Below, in pieces: positions 54,634 through 63,656 of a DNA stretch of 64,000 nt. Below the pieces are notes generated by a model that worked only from the letters and a program-made list of their open reading frames with translations, was not told the origin of the DNA and did not search any database. A program made the position numbers and the translations under genes. Origin of the DNA: Anaerolineales bacterium (GTDB taxonomy: Bacteria; Chloroflexota; Anaerolineae; 4572-78; J111); the NCBI GenBank assembly GCA_020634855.1, contig JACKAU010000003.1, positions 496,001 to 560,000 of the forward strand, in the 5' to 3' direction. The first letter of the stretch is position 1. The number at the start of each line of letters is the position of its first letter.

Positions 54634-57433
54634 GGCTGCTGCTGACGGGTTAGCTGTACCAACGTGTTGAGTACGGCTTCCATTTGATCGAGTTCCCGGC
54701 CGTAAGTGGTCCAGTCGCCTTGACGCAGGGCCTGTCGAGCCGCCTCGTAATGATCTGACGCCATTTGTGCTAATTCGGCAACATCCTTGTCCGCTAAATT
54801 CACCTGACTCGATGGGCTGGCTGAGGAAGAATCGTCAGATGGCACGGCGTCGGTCGATAAATCAGCTTCATCGACAGGGGAAGGGGTATTCGATACTGTC
54901 GTCGGTAATTCTCCCTCATCTAAACCTTCGAACAAGGCGACGAGCGCTTCAGCCAACGTGGTGCGCATCACAATTTTGTCGCCCGAGGCCAAAATCACCC
55001 GCTTCAACTCCGGGATCTGCCCATTTTCAGCTTGTAAATACAAGGGTTCTACATATAAGAGCGAGTTGTCAATGGGAAGTACCAGTAAATTGCCCCTGAT
55101 CACCTGCGATCCACCCTGATCCCACAGTGAAATTTGCGAGGAAATTTCCGGATCTTGATCGATCCGCCCCTCGATTTGTAGCGGGCCAAAAATCAACTCC
55201 TGCTTCGGGAAGCGGTAAGTTACCAATTGCCCGTAATTCTCGCCGTCCGAACGGGCTGCCATCCAACCGATGAGGTTATCTTTATTGTTAGGCGTAAAGG
55301 GTTGGATTAAAACAAATTCAGTTTCCTCTGAGCCGGGCAATTTTAGCATGACATAATAAGGCTCGACAAAGACCGTTTCTCCGGCAAAATTCTCCCGAGG
55401 TATCTGCCACAGGTCTTCCTTATTATAAAACACATTAACATCGCGCATATGATAAGTACGGTACAATTCCGACTGGATGCGGAAGATTTCTTCGGGATAG
55501 CGAATATGGTCGCGGACCCAATCGGGCATCTCGCTCATCGGCGTAAACAGTTCCGGGAAAATAGCCTGATAAGATTGAATCAGCGGATCCTTAGTATCGG
55601 TCACAAAAAAGGTCAGTGAGCCATCATAGGCATCGATCAAGACCTTGACTGAATTTCGAATATAGTTAATGCGGAGTCTGGGCTGATCATGTGGAAAAAC
55701 GCTGGGTTCAGCATAGGGAAATCGATCAGAGGTGGTGTAAGCGTCCTGAAGCCAATATAAATGCCCATCCTCCCCAACCAAAATATAGGGATCTTGATCA
55801 TATTGCAGGAATGGCGCAATGCGATTGACGCGCTGCTGAATATTACGATAGAACATCACCCGGCTGTCATTGGTAAATTCCTGACTCAGCAGCATGTTGG
55901 TATCGGCCAACCGGAGGGCAAAAGCGATCCGTTTCAGAAAGGTGTCTAAGGCTACGCCTCCCGTTCCGTCGTAATTGGTAAAGACATTTTGCTCACCGCT
56001 CGGGTAATTGAATTCACGCTCACTAGTTTTTACAAAAACGTAGTCGTCGGTGGTTTCACCGTAGTAAATCTCCGGCTGGTTAACTTCAATATTAACGGTA
56101 CTCTCTGGAGGTAAATCTTTGATCCATAACTGCGGCAAGCCTTCCCTGGTCACCTCATTAACCGGGTTGGCCACTACGCCATAGCCGTGGGTAAATTGCA
56201 ACCGCTCCGTAACCCATGTCCGCGACTGCAAGGCTTCTTTATTAAGTTCGCGTGCGGAGATAGCCACCTGACGTAATTCATCATTAACTTGATAACGGTC
56301 AAAATCGATGTTATGGAATTGATAATAAAGCCGAATCGCCTGAATCTGCTGGTAGGTGCGCTCTAGCGGTCGATAGTCCCAAAGCCGAATATTCTTCAGA
56401 AAGTTATCATTGGCGATAACAGCCTCTTCGGTGAGGGGTTCAATTTCAGTAAAGTCGCGGTCTTGAATACCGTCCAGGCCGTAGGCCATATTTGTCAAGC
56501 TAATATTGCTCTCAATAAAAGGCGCTTCTCGGGCCAATTCATTCGGCTCCACAATATAGCGCTGGATAATACCGGGAATAAAACCAGCCCCAATCACGCC
56601 GGCCAAGACCCATACGAAAATAGCCATTAGACTCAGTGATGGGCGGCGAATCAAGGTGTTCAACAGTAAAATGGCCGCTGTTACCAGGGCCACCACCACC
56701 ATGACCCACAGAGCCGGCATCGACACATGGACATCGGTATAACTGGCCCCATAAGCCACCCCTCGCTCAGAGTACATCAAATCGAACAAATCAAGCCAAT
56801 GATCTAGGGCGAAAGTTAAAAAAATCAGTGCGCCAATCACCGAGAGGTGAAGCTGGACATGCGGTAAAACGATAATTCGACCTTCAGCTAGATTATTCTG
56901 TTGGGCCAACGCATAAATCGCCACGGTCCCAATCAACGACAAAAATAGAGACACCACCAACCAGCTCTGAATGAATCGAAATACCGGCACACTAAACACG
57001 TAAAAGCTAACATCGCGATTAAAAATAGGATCCATCAGGTCAAAGGCATGTTGGTTGAGATAACGCAGAAAAAGCAGCCAATCGCTTGAAGCAGCCATGC
57101 CTATAATCCAGGCCAGCAGCGCCCCCACGCCCCAGATGATCCACACCACAAAACGCTGCGCCACCAACGTTTCATCACTAAAAAACAACACATTCCGAAT
57201 CGACTGCCAACGGGCGATGAACGTATTAACCCAAAACAACACCGCGAAGGGTATCGCCACGCCAATTCCCACGGCAAATCGCGCCCAAATCCCGTCAGCA
57301 TCACCGATTCAAGACCAAGGTGCTTGAACCAAAGAAAATCCGTATAAAGCCCCACCCCAAACCGGGCCACAAGGTATAAAGCGATGACGATTATGACGAT
57401 TGTCCACAAACGAAAGCGATTGGCCGTACTCAT
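54630..57433 (-). CDS. UPF0182 family membrane protein, split by a frameshift
   Basis: The family has about seven N-terminal membrane helices and a large external domain. The expected N-terminus (MSTANRFRLWTIVIIVIALY...LYTDFLWFKHLGLESVML) starts at 57433, with GGAG upstream, in one frame. The rest (GIWARFAVGIGVAIPFAVLFWVN..., the main 880-residue frame from 57272 to 54630) is in another. The two join at a GGG run at 57291-57293; one extra base there would give a normal protein of about 930 residues. This is either a real mutation or an error in the sequence. External region marks such as YGVVANPVNEVTREGLPQLWIKDLPPES and VLIDAYDGSLTFFVTD are intact. The acidic, Ser-rich C-terminal tail is typical. 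Function of the family is not established. Convergent with the TPR gene, sharing CTAG. Confidence 0.88.
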
Positions 57434-57680
57434 AAAACATTACTCCGTCCTGCACTCAATTTATCGGTGCCCTATTCTGCCCGATAGTATACCAGTTGAA
57501 CCGTTAGAATCAACTGAAAAATCTTCGTAACTTTGAATAACCGTTGACTCTAGACATTGTACCCCAACTGGTAACCAATCCCCAATCTGACTCCGGCCGA
57601 TGATCGAATTCTTAAGAGTTCCAACTAATCCCTAATAAAACCTTTATACAAACCCAAGACAATTTTTATATACTATCCCA

Positions 57681-57769
57681 CTTATTTCGGTTATGATAAA
57701 ACCGTTATAAAACCTCCTCTCCTCTCCGAAATAGCTTGGTGCTGGTCACATCAAGCTATTTCCATTTTT
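57681..57769 (+). ncRNA. Candidate small RNA, copy 1
   Basis: -10 box TATACT at 57669-57674. The inferred transcript has hairpin GGTT/AACC near 57688-57704, an unpaired CCTCCTCTCCTCTCC tract at 57713-57727 that is complementary to Shine-Dalgarno sequences, then the terminator-like hairpin GAAATAGCTTGGTG / CATCAAGCTATTTC (57728-57762, one G-T pair) and TTTTT at 57765-57769. About 89 nucleotides. There is no -35 box; 11-base spaced repeats lie there instead. Confidence 0.55.
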
Positions 57770-57900
57770 AAACCCTTTACTTCATTCACAATCGATAGAA
57801 ACTTGGGTACCAAGCCAATAGCGCCTTAATCCTTAAGCATTCCAACGAATTCTTAACACAATCCTATGCAAACCTAACGCAGCTTACATATACAATCCCA

Positions 57901-57991
57901 CTTATATCGGTTATGATAAAGCCAGTTATAAAAACCTCCTCTCCTCTCCGAAATAGCTTGGTGCTGGTCACACCAAGCTATTTCCATTTTT
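57901..57991 (+). ncRNA. Candidate small RNA, copy 2
   Basis: -10 box TATACA at 57889-57894. Same parts as copy 1: hairpin with GGTT/AGCC (changed bases still pair), the same CCTCCTCTCCTCTCC tract at 57935-57949, terminator hairpin GAAATAGCTTGGTG / CACCAAGCTATTTC (57950-57984, now a perfect 14-bp stem, seven-base loop) and TTTTT at 57987-57991. Confidence 0.55.
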
Positions 57992-58026
57992 AAACCCTAT
58001 TTTTGCCTTTCACCATCGATAGAAAC

Positions 58027-58055
58027 TTGGGCATCCAGGCCAATAGAGGTATAAT
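58027..58055 (+). promoter_or_regulatory. Promoter of the 58093 gene
   Basis: TTGGGC (58027-58032), 17 bases, TATAAT (58050-58055), about 37 bases before the start codon. The matching place in the first duplicated unit reads TTGGGT-17-CTTAAT, so this promoter may have grown out of the duplication. Confidence 0.55.
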
Positions 58056-58092
58056 CCTCCGTCGGAATCCGGAACCGCTTTGAAAGGTCTTG

Positions 58093-60003
58093 ATGATACC
58101 CACCCGCCGCTGGCTTAAAACTCATACCCTAGATATTAGCCTTATTATGATAGTTGGCATCGTAGGCTTAATCACCGGCATCTGGGCCAAAGCGATTATC
58201 CTTGATGACGCCATGATCACCTTCCGCGTAGCTGAAAACCTGGCATACGGACGAGGCTTTGTCTACAACGTGGGCGAGCGGGTGCAGGTAACAACTACTC
58301 CCCTTTACGCCATCATCTTAGCGGCCGGGACCCGGTTGATCGGTACCGCCCCCCAGGCCGCCCTCTGGCTCAATATCGCTCTGTCCGCTGTCATTCCTAT
58401 GTTGACCTATGATTTGGGGCGGCGATTGGCCGGGCGCATCACCGGCCTGGCCGGCGCGTTGTTGATTACGCTGGTGCCGCTACTCATTATCGCCTTTAGT
58501 ATGGAGAGCTACCTCTACGTGGCGCTCATTTTGGCCTCATTGGTGGCTTACGTGGCCCGGCGCGATACCCTGGCCGGGGTGTTGGTCGGCGTCACCACCC
58601 TCACTCGCGGCGACGCCGTCCTGCTGGGCGCTTGCCTGCTGACTTATGATTTTCTGGCCCAACGCCGGCTGCGCTGGCGGCTCATTCTGCCGGCTGTCGT
58701 CATTCCGGGCCTGTGGTATTTGTTTGCTACCGCCTACTACGGCTCGCCCTTTCCGGCGACTCTCAGCGCCAAAACGGCCCAGGGCGATTTCAACTGGCTC
58801 GGCCGGCGATTTCTTGGCGGCTTCCAAGACTATTGGCATGATTGGACGAAAGACTACTCGCGGCTTTTCTATCTGTTCCCTATTCTTATTGTTCTGGGCT
58901 TGGTTCGCGCGCTGCAAACTGACTCGCGCTGGCTGATCCTCATCGGCCAAAACGTATTGTACATCGCCGCGTTTGTGGGTTTGGGCGTCACCTTTGCCGA
59001 ATGGTACTACGCGCCCTTGATGCCCGGCGTGGCGTTGTTGACAGCTCGTGGCATTCAATTTGTGGCCCATCTTCCCACCCGAACCCCATCGGCCGCACCA
59101 GCGCGATGGCAACCTTGGTTATCGACCGGGCTGGCGGCTATCCTTACGGCGATTCTGTTAGCCACCCTCTATCCCGTCACCCGCGATCTCATCGCGGCCA
59201 ACCCCGATTGGAAGGCTCAGGTCTATCCGGCCACAGCGCGGTGGCTGGCCGAAAACACCTCCGCCGCGGCCAATCTGTCCACTATCGATATCGGCCATCT
59301 GGGCTACTGGTCGGGCCGGCCCATCATCGATATCGTCGGCCTGGCCCAGCCGGACGTTCCGGCCCACATCGCCGAGGGCGATTTTGGTTACGCCATTCGC
59401 CACTATCAGCCCGATATGGTGCTAATCGGCGCGCTGTGGCTGCCTGAAATTCAGAGCACGCCCTGGTTTCAAGCCGATTATGTCCCGCGCCATGCCTTCA
59501 AGTTTCCGGCGATGGCCGAACCGCTGGTGCTCTTCACCCGCCTCGATGGGGTCAAGGTTCAGGATCAAAATATCCCCCCGGCCGAAATCCAACCGTTGCA
59601 GATCGACTTCAACCGGCAGATTACGCTGACCGGCTACCACCTCAACCAGCCCATTATCGCCGACAACCCGATCCACCTGACACTGTTTTGGCAGGCCGAA
59701 GCGCCCATCGAAGTCGATTTCACCGTCTTCGTCCAATTGGTCGATGCTAACGATCAAATCGTGGTTCAGGGCGACAGCAAGCCCCAAGGCGGCTTTTATC
59801 GCACCGTCTATTGGCAGCCCGGCGAGACGATCATCGACGGCTACACCCTTCCCTTACCCGCCGATCTACCGCCCGGTTCGTACAGCATTGTGTTTGGGTT
59901 CTATGAAGCGGACAGCGGCGCGCGCCTGCAAATCCTCAATGAAAACGGCGAATTTCAGAGCGATTATGTTCGCCTACCGGCGATTCAGGTACAAAGTCCG
60001 TGA
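58093..60003 (+). CDS. GT-C/GT39-like glycosyltransferase with one C-terminal beta-sandwich
   Basis: 636 residues from the ATG at 58093 (AAAGG upstream; a TTG directly before it is in frame). Membrane segments cover residues 12-380. The first external loop has AIILDDAMITFRVAENLAYGRGFVYNVGERVQVTTTPLYA, the DD motif and FVYN-GE...TTPLY pattern of a common bacterial GT39-like branch. The external part 385-500 includes LSTIDIGHLGYWSGRPIIDIVGLAQPD. A single beta-sandwich module (507-636) has ITLTGYHL...LTLFWQAEAP...DFTVFVQLVDAND and PGSYSIVFGFYEADSGARL. This is the only large glycosyltransferase here without repeat-coded insertions. It lies 63 bases upstream of hisG, but a functional tie to histidine synthesis is not suggested. 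Confidence 0.86.
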   Translation: MIPTRRWLKTHTLDISLIMIVGIVGLITGIWAKAIILDDAMITFRVAENLAYGRGFVYNVGERVQVTTTPLYAIILAAGTRLIGTAPQAALWLNIALSAVIPMLTYDLGRRLAGRITGLAGALLITLVPLLIIAFSMESYLYVALILASLVAYVARRDTLAGVLVGVTTLTRGDAVLLGACLLTYDFLAQRRLRWRLILPAVVIPGLWYLFATAYYGSPFPATLSAKTAQGDFNWLGRRFLGGFQDYWHDWTKDYSRLFYLFPILIVLGLVRALQTDSRWLILIGQNVLYIAAFVGLGVTFAEWYYAPLMPGVALLTARGIQFVAHLPTRTPSAAPARWQPWLSTGLAAILTAILLATLYPVTRDLIAANPDWKAQVYPATARWLAENTSAAANLSTIDIGHLGYWSGRPIIDIVGLAQPDVPAHIAEGDFGYAIRHYQPDMVLIGALWLPEIQSTPWFQADYVPRHAFKFPAMAEPLVLFTRLDGVKVQDQNIPPAEIQPLQIDFNRQITLTGYHLNQPIIADNPIHLTLFWQAEAPIEVDFTVFVQLVDANDQIVVQGDSKPQGGFYRTVYWQPGETIIDGYTLPLPADLPPGSYSIVFGFYEADSGARLQILNENGEFQSDYVRLPAIQVQSP

Positions 60004-60066
60004 AAATTGTGTCTAGCTCTTTTTAGAGGTAAAATCTTAATTGTTCGGAGAGAAACGAGTACCCCT

Positions 60067-61122
60067 ATGTTATTGACCGATACAGACAATAATCAAAGAA
60101 GTGTGATCCGGCTGGCCCTACCCAGCAAGGGTCGCATGGAAGACGAAACGCTGGAGTTTCTGCAAAACTGCGGCCTCTCGGTTAAAAAATTAAACCCACG
60201 CCAATACATCGCCCATATTCCTGAGCTAGACAACCTGGAGATTTGGTTCCAGCGTACGGCTGACGTTGTCCGTAAAGTGCGCGACGGTGATATCGATTTG
60301 GGCATTGTCGGCTTCGACAGGATCGCCGAGTATCGCGGCAACGATGAGAGTGTGGTCATCATTCACGACGCGCTGGGTTACAGTCCTTGTCATGTGTCCG
60401 TTGCCGTGCCTGAGGCCTGGACCGATATCAACACCATGGCCGATTTGGCCCGACTGGCCGCCGAGCGCAGCAACACCCGCCCCCTGCGAGTAGTCAGCCA
60501 ATATGCCCGGCTGGCCGAATCGTTTTTGCACGATCACCAGGTCTCGCCGTTTCGCATCTTGCACGCCGACGGCGCCCTTGAAGCCGCACCGCAGATGGGC
60601 ACGGCCGATTTCATCATCGATGTAGTCAGCACCGGCGTCACGCTCCGAGAAAATCGATTGAAGGAGTTGGAGGACGGGCTTCTACTGCGCAGCCAAGCCA
60701 CCTTCTTCGGCAACCGCCGCGCGCTAACCGAGCGGCCGGAGGTGTTGGCCATTACCCGCGAATTTCTGGAACGGTTCGAGGCGCATCTGCGCGCCTTGGA
60801 CCATCTATCGGTGATAGCTAATATGCGCGGCCAATCCGCTGAAGAGGTAGCGCAAAAAGTATTCAGTCAGCCTAATCTAGGCGGGTTGCAGGGGCCGACT
60901 ATCAGCCAGGTTTATCTGCGTGAACCGTCCGAAACCAATTGGTACGCCATCAGTATTGTTGTCCCCAAGAAAAGGCTGTATGAAGCCATCCGGCAGATAC
61001 GCCAAATTGGCGGCAGCGGCGTGCTGGTGCTGCCCCTGCGTTATATTTTCGAAGAGGAACCACCGCGCTGGCAAAAGCTGCTCGAAACCCTTAATCTGGT
61101 GAACACCCCTAATGGCCGCTGA
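60067..61122 (+). CDS. hisG: ATP phosphoribosyltransferase, long form
   Basis: 351 residues from the ATG at 60067. HisG joins ATP and PRPP in the first step of histidine synthesis. IRLALPSKGRMEDETLEFLQNCGL at the N-terminus, RTADVVRKVRDGDIDLGIVGFDRIAEY and ATFFGNRRAL are present. The phosphate-binding loop region ADFIIDVVSTGVTLREN (about 178-194) is intact. The C-terminal 80 residues (PTISQVYLREPSETNWYAISIVVPKKRLYEAIRQIRQIGGSGVLVLPLRYIFEEEPP) are the ACT-like regulatory domain of the long form, which works without HisZ and is feedback-inhibited by histidine. Overlaps hisD by 11 bases. Confidence 0.95.
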   Translation: MLLTDTDNNQRSVIRLALPSKGRMEDETLEFLQNCGLSVKKLNPRQYIAHIPELDNLEIWFQRTADVVRKVRDGDIDLGIVGFDRIAEYRGNDESVVIIHDALGYSPCHVSVAVPEAWTDINTMADLARLAAERSNTRPLRVVSQYARLAESFLHDHQVSPFRILHADGALEAAPQMGTADFIIDVVSTGVTLRENRLKELEDGLLLRSQATFFGNRRALTERPEVLAITREFLERFEAHLRALDHLSVIANMRGQSAEEVAQKVFSQPNLGGLQGPTISQVYLREPSETNWYAISIVVPKKRLYEAIRQIRQIGGSGVLVLPLRYIFEEEPPRWQKLLETLNLVNTPNGR

Positions 61123-62452
61123 TCTGTTTCGGTTGTTCGACGCCGCCGAAGCCCGACAAACTCTGCTGCGCCGCGCGCCGGTCGGGGATGTGTCGATCAC
61201 CCCTAGCCTGGCCAAAGGGCTGGAGCGGGTTTTCGGCGAGGTGGTGGCTTTGGAAGAGGCCGTCCGGCGCATTCTAGCCGATGTGCGCGGGCGGGGCGAC
61301 GCGGCAGTACTCGACTGGACGGAAAAAATCGATGGGGTGCGGCTCCAAGCGCTGGCCGTTGACCCGGCCGATATCGAGACCGCCTACGCCCAAATTCCCA
61401 GCGATCTGCGGGACGCCCTCCATTTTGCCGCCGACCGCATCCGCACCTTTCATCAAAAACAGCCGGCCCAAAGCTGGCTCGATTGGCAAGCCAGCGGCGG
61501 CGCGCTGGGCCAAATGGTGCGACCGCTGGAGCGCGTGGGAGTTTACGCCCCCGGCGGCACAGCGCCCTACCCCAGCACGCTGCTGATGTGCGCCGTCACC
61601 GCCAGAGTCGCCGGGGTGGAGCAAGTCATCGTCGCCACCCCCAGCGGACGCGAGGACAAAATTGCGCCGGTGCTGCTGGCCGCCGCTAAAGTGGCCGGCG
61701 TCGATGCGGTCTATCGCATCGGCGGCGCGCAAGCCGTAGCAGCGATGGCTTACGGCACGGAGTCGCTGCCGAAGGTGGATAAAATTGTGGGGCCGGGGAA
61801 TATTTTTGTGACGCTGGCCAAGCGGCAGGTGTTCGGTCAGGTCGATATCGACGGTCTGCCCGGCCCAACCGAGACGCTAGTCATCGCCGACGAAGCCGCC
61901 AACCCGGCCGTGGTCGCCGCCGATTTGCTGGCTCAAGCCGAACACGATACGCTGGCCTCAGCCATTTTGGTGACGCCGAGCCGCGCGCTGGCCGAGGCCG
62001 TCCAGGTGGAAATCGGGCGACAGGTGGAAAATCTATCGCGGGCGGAGATCATCGTCGAAAGTTTGCAAAACCAGGGCGGCGCGGTCATCTGCGCCGATCT
62101 GGCTGAAGCCGTCGAACTGAGCAACCTGTACGCACCGGAACACCTGTGCCTGCACGTCGGCGATCCGTGGGCGCTGACCGGCCAAGTCAAAAATGCCGGC
62201 GGCGTCTTTTTGGGCGAGCATGCCTACGAAGTGTTAGGTGACTATACCGCCGGCCCGACCCATGTGATGCCCACAATGGGCACGGCGCGATTTGCCAGCC
62301 CGCTCAGCGTACGCGATTTTACCAAAATTATCAGCGTTTTTGGTCTGGACGCAGCCGAAGCGGCCCGTATCGGCCCGGCGGCCCAGCGTTTGGCCGAGGC
62401 GGAAGGGCTGGATGCTCACGCCACGGCTGTACGCAAACGATTGGGAGATTAG
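61112..62452 (+). CDS. hisD: Histidinol dehydrogenase
   Basis: 446 residues. It oxidises histidinol to histidine in two NAD-dependent steps. RVGVYAPGGTAPYPSTLLM, YRIGGAQAVAAMAYGTESLPKVDKIVGPGNIFVTLAKR, DGLPGPTETLVIADEAANPAVVAADLLAQAEHD (zinc and base residues) and NAGGVFLGEHAYEVLGDYTAGPTHVMPT are all present. Normal length. The ATG lies inside the end of hisG, so the two are co-translated. The end of the gene is followed by a repeat-rich gap before hisC. Confidence 0.96.
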   Translation: MAADLFRLFDAAEARQTLLRRAPVGDVSITPSLAKGLERVFGEVVALEEAVRRILADVRGRGDAAVLDWTEKIDGVRLQALAVDPADIETAYAQIPSDLRDALHFAADRIRTFHQKQPAQSWLDWQASGGALGQMVRPLERVGVYAPGGTAPYPSTLLMCAVTARVAGVEQVIVATPSGREDKIAPVLLAAAKVAGVDAVYRIGGAQAVAAMAYGTESLPKVDKIVGPGNIFVTLAKRQVFGQVDIDGLPGPTETLVIADEAANPAVVAADLLAQAEHDTLASAILVTPSRALAEAVQVEIGRQVENLSRAEIIVESLQNQGGAVICADLAEAVELSNLYAPEHLCLHVGDPWALTGQVKNAGGVFLGEHAYEVLGDYTAGPTHVMPTMGTARFASPLSVRDFTKIISVFGLDAAEAARIGPAAQRLAEAEGLDAHATAVRKRLGD

Positions 62453-62537
62453 AGACTGAAGATTGGAGATATGGGGCTTTTAGGCCATCCATCTTTAGCC
62501 ACCCATTATCAATTATCAATTGTCCATTATCAATTTT
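62446..62537. repeat. Intergenic heptamer tract between hisD and hisC
   Basis: GATTAGA/GATTGGA units, then CCATCCA and ATTATCA units. It overlaps the last codons of hisD and runs up to the ribosome-binding site of hisC. Confidence 0.75.
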
Positions 62538-62546
62538 GAGGATCCT

Positions 62547-63656
62547 TTGTCCGAGACCGCTTTTTCCCCAAGCCAACTTATTCGACCTAACGTGGTGAGT
62601 TTGAAACCGTACACCCCGATTGTGCCGTTTGATATTCTGTCGCAAGAGTTAAATCGCGCGCCGGAAGACATTATCAAGCTGGACGCCAATGAGAATCCCT
62701 ACGGGCCATCGCCGAGGGTGGCGGAGGTGCTGGCCGAAGCTCAATATATGCACATTTATCCCGACCCGGAGAGCCGGAATTTACGGGCCGCGTTGGCCGA
62801 ATACACTAATTTGGGGGCCGAATATTTGCTGGTGGGCAGCGGTGCGGATGAGTTGATCGACCTGATCATGCGTCTGTTTATCGATCCCGGCGACAAAATT
62901 GTCAACTGCCCGCCCACCTTCGGCATGTACGCGTTCGATGGCGACATCAGCGCCGCCGAGGTCATCGCTATCCGGCGCAGGCCCGATTTTTCGATTGATG
63001 TGGACGCCATCGAGACTCTATTCGCCGAGAGCCAGTCGGAGCCCCATCCCAAACTTATCTTTGTCACCTCGCCCAACAATCCCGACGGATCAATTTTGAG
63101 CGATAGCGATCTGCAACGACTGCTGGCGCTGCCAACCGTGGTGGTGCTGGATGAAGCTTATGTTGAATTTAGCAGCGGCAGCCGCATCCAGTGGGTCGAG
63201 CAGCACCCCAATCTGATTGTGCTGCGCACGTTTAGCAAATGGGCCGGGCTGGCCGGCCTGCGCGTCGGCTACGGCGCCTTTCCGCTCGACTTGATCGAGC
63301 AGCTGTGGAAAATCAAGCAGCCTTACAATGTTAACCTGGCCGGCCAATTGGCCGCCGAGGTTTCCCTAACCGATTGTCACTATTTGCTGGACAATGTTGC
63401 CCGGCTGATTGAACAGCGAGAACAGTTTTACCCCGTTCTCAACGCGATTGAGTGGCTTGAACCTTACCCCAGCCAAACAAACTTCATCCTGTGCCAAGTT
63501 AAGGGCCGTAATGCGTCGGACGTCAAGCAACAACTGGCTGAACAGGGAATTTTGGTTCGCTACTACAACTCACCCGGCCTGACCGATCATATCCGGATCA
63601 GCATCGGGACCCCGGCGCAGATGGCCCGTTTAGCGAAAGTTCTACAACACCTATGA
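62547..63656 (+). CDS. hisC: Histidinol-phosphate aminotransferase
   Basis: 369 residues from the TTG at 62547, which has GAGG about five bases upstream; an in-frame TTG at 62520 lies within the repeat tract. The PLP enzyme makes histidinol phosphate from imidazole-acetol phosphate. Marks: IIKLDANENPYGPSPRV, LLVGSGADELIDLIMRLFIDPGD, FVTSPNNPDG, VVLDEAYVEFS and the PLP lysine in TFSKWAGLAGLRVGYG (about 230). Full length. It overlaps the HAD-like gene by four bases (ATGA). Confidence 0.95.
   Translation: MSETAFSPSQLIRPNVVSLKPYTPIVPFDILSQELNRAPEDIIKLDANENPYGPSPRVAEVLAEAQYMHIYPDPESRNLRAALAEYTNLGAEYLLVGSGADELIDLIMRLFIDPGDKIVNCPPTFGMYAFDGDISAAEVIAIRRRPDFSIDVDAIETLFAESQSEPHPKLIFVTSPNNPDGSILSDSDLQRLLALPTVVVLDEAYVEFSSGSRIQWVEQHPNLIVLRTFSKWAGLAGLRVGYGAFPLDLIEQLWKIKQPYNVNLAGQLAAEVSLTDCHYLLDNVARLIEQREQFYPVLNAIEWLEPYPSQTNFILCQVKGRNASDVKQQLAEQGILVRYYNSPGLTDHIRISIGTPAQMARLAKVLQHL

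Larger units (their letters stand above)
57611..58060. repeat. Tandem duplication of a 221-base intergenic unit
   Basis: 57611-57831 and 57832-58060 align along their length (CTTAAG.ATTCCAAC.AAT at each start; the same -10 region, hairpins and GATAGAAACTTGGG near each end). Differences are scattered, so the duplication is not recent, yet hairpins are kept. The gap is 659 bases and has no coding frame. Confidence 0.88.

Noticed and set aside
57291..57295. Programmed -1 frameshift in the UPF0182 gene
   Set aside because: No X-XXY-YYZ slippery heptamer and no obvious stimulatory structure; members of the family are normally in one frame.
57101..57433. A separate 110-residue membrane protein
   Set aside because: Its first half is the missing N-terminus of the UPF0182 protein; after 57294 the frame reads non-conserved, Trp- and Cys-rich sequence.
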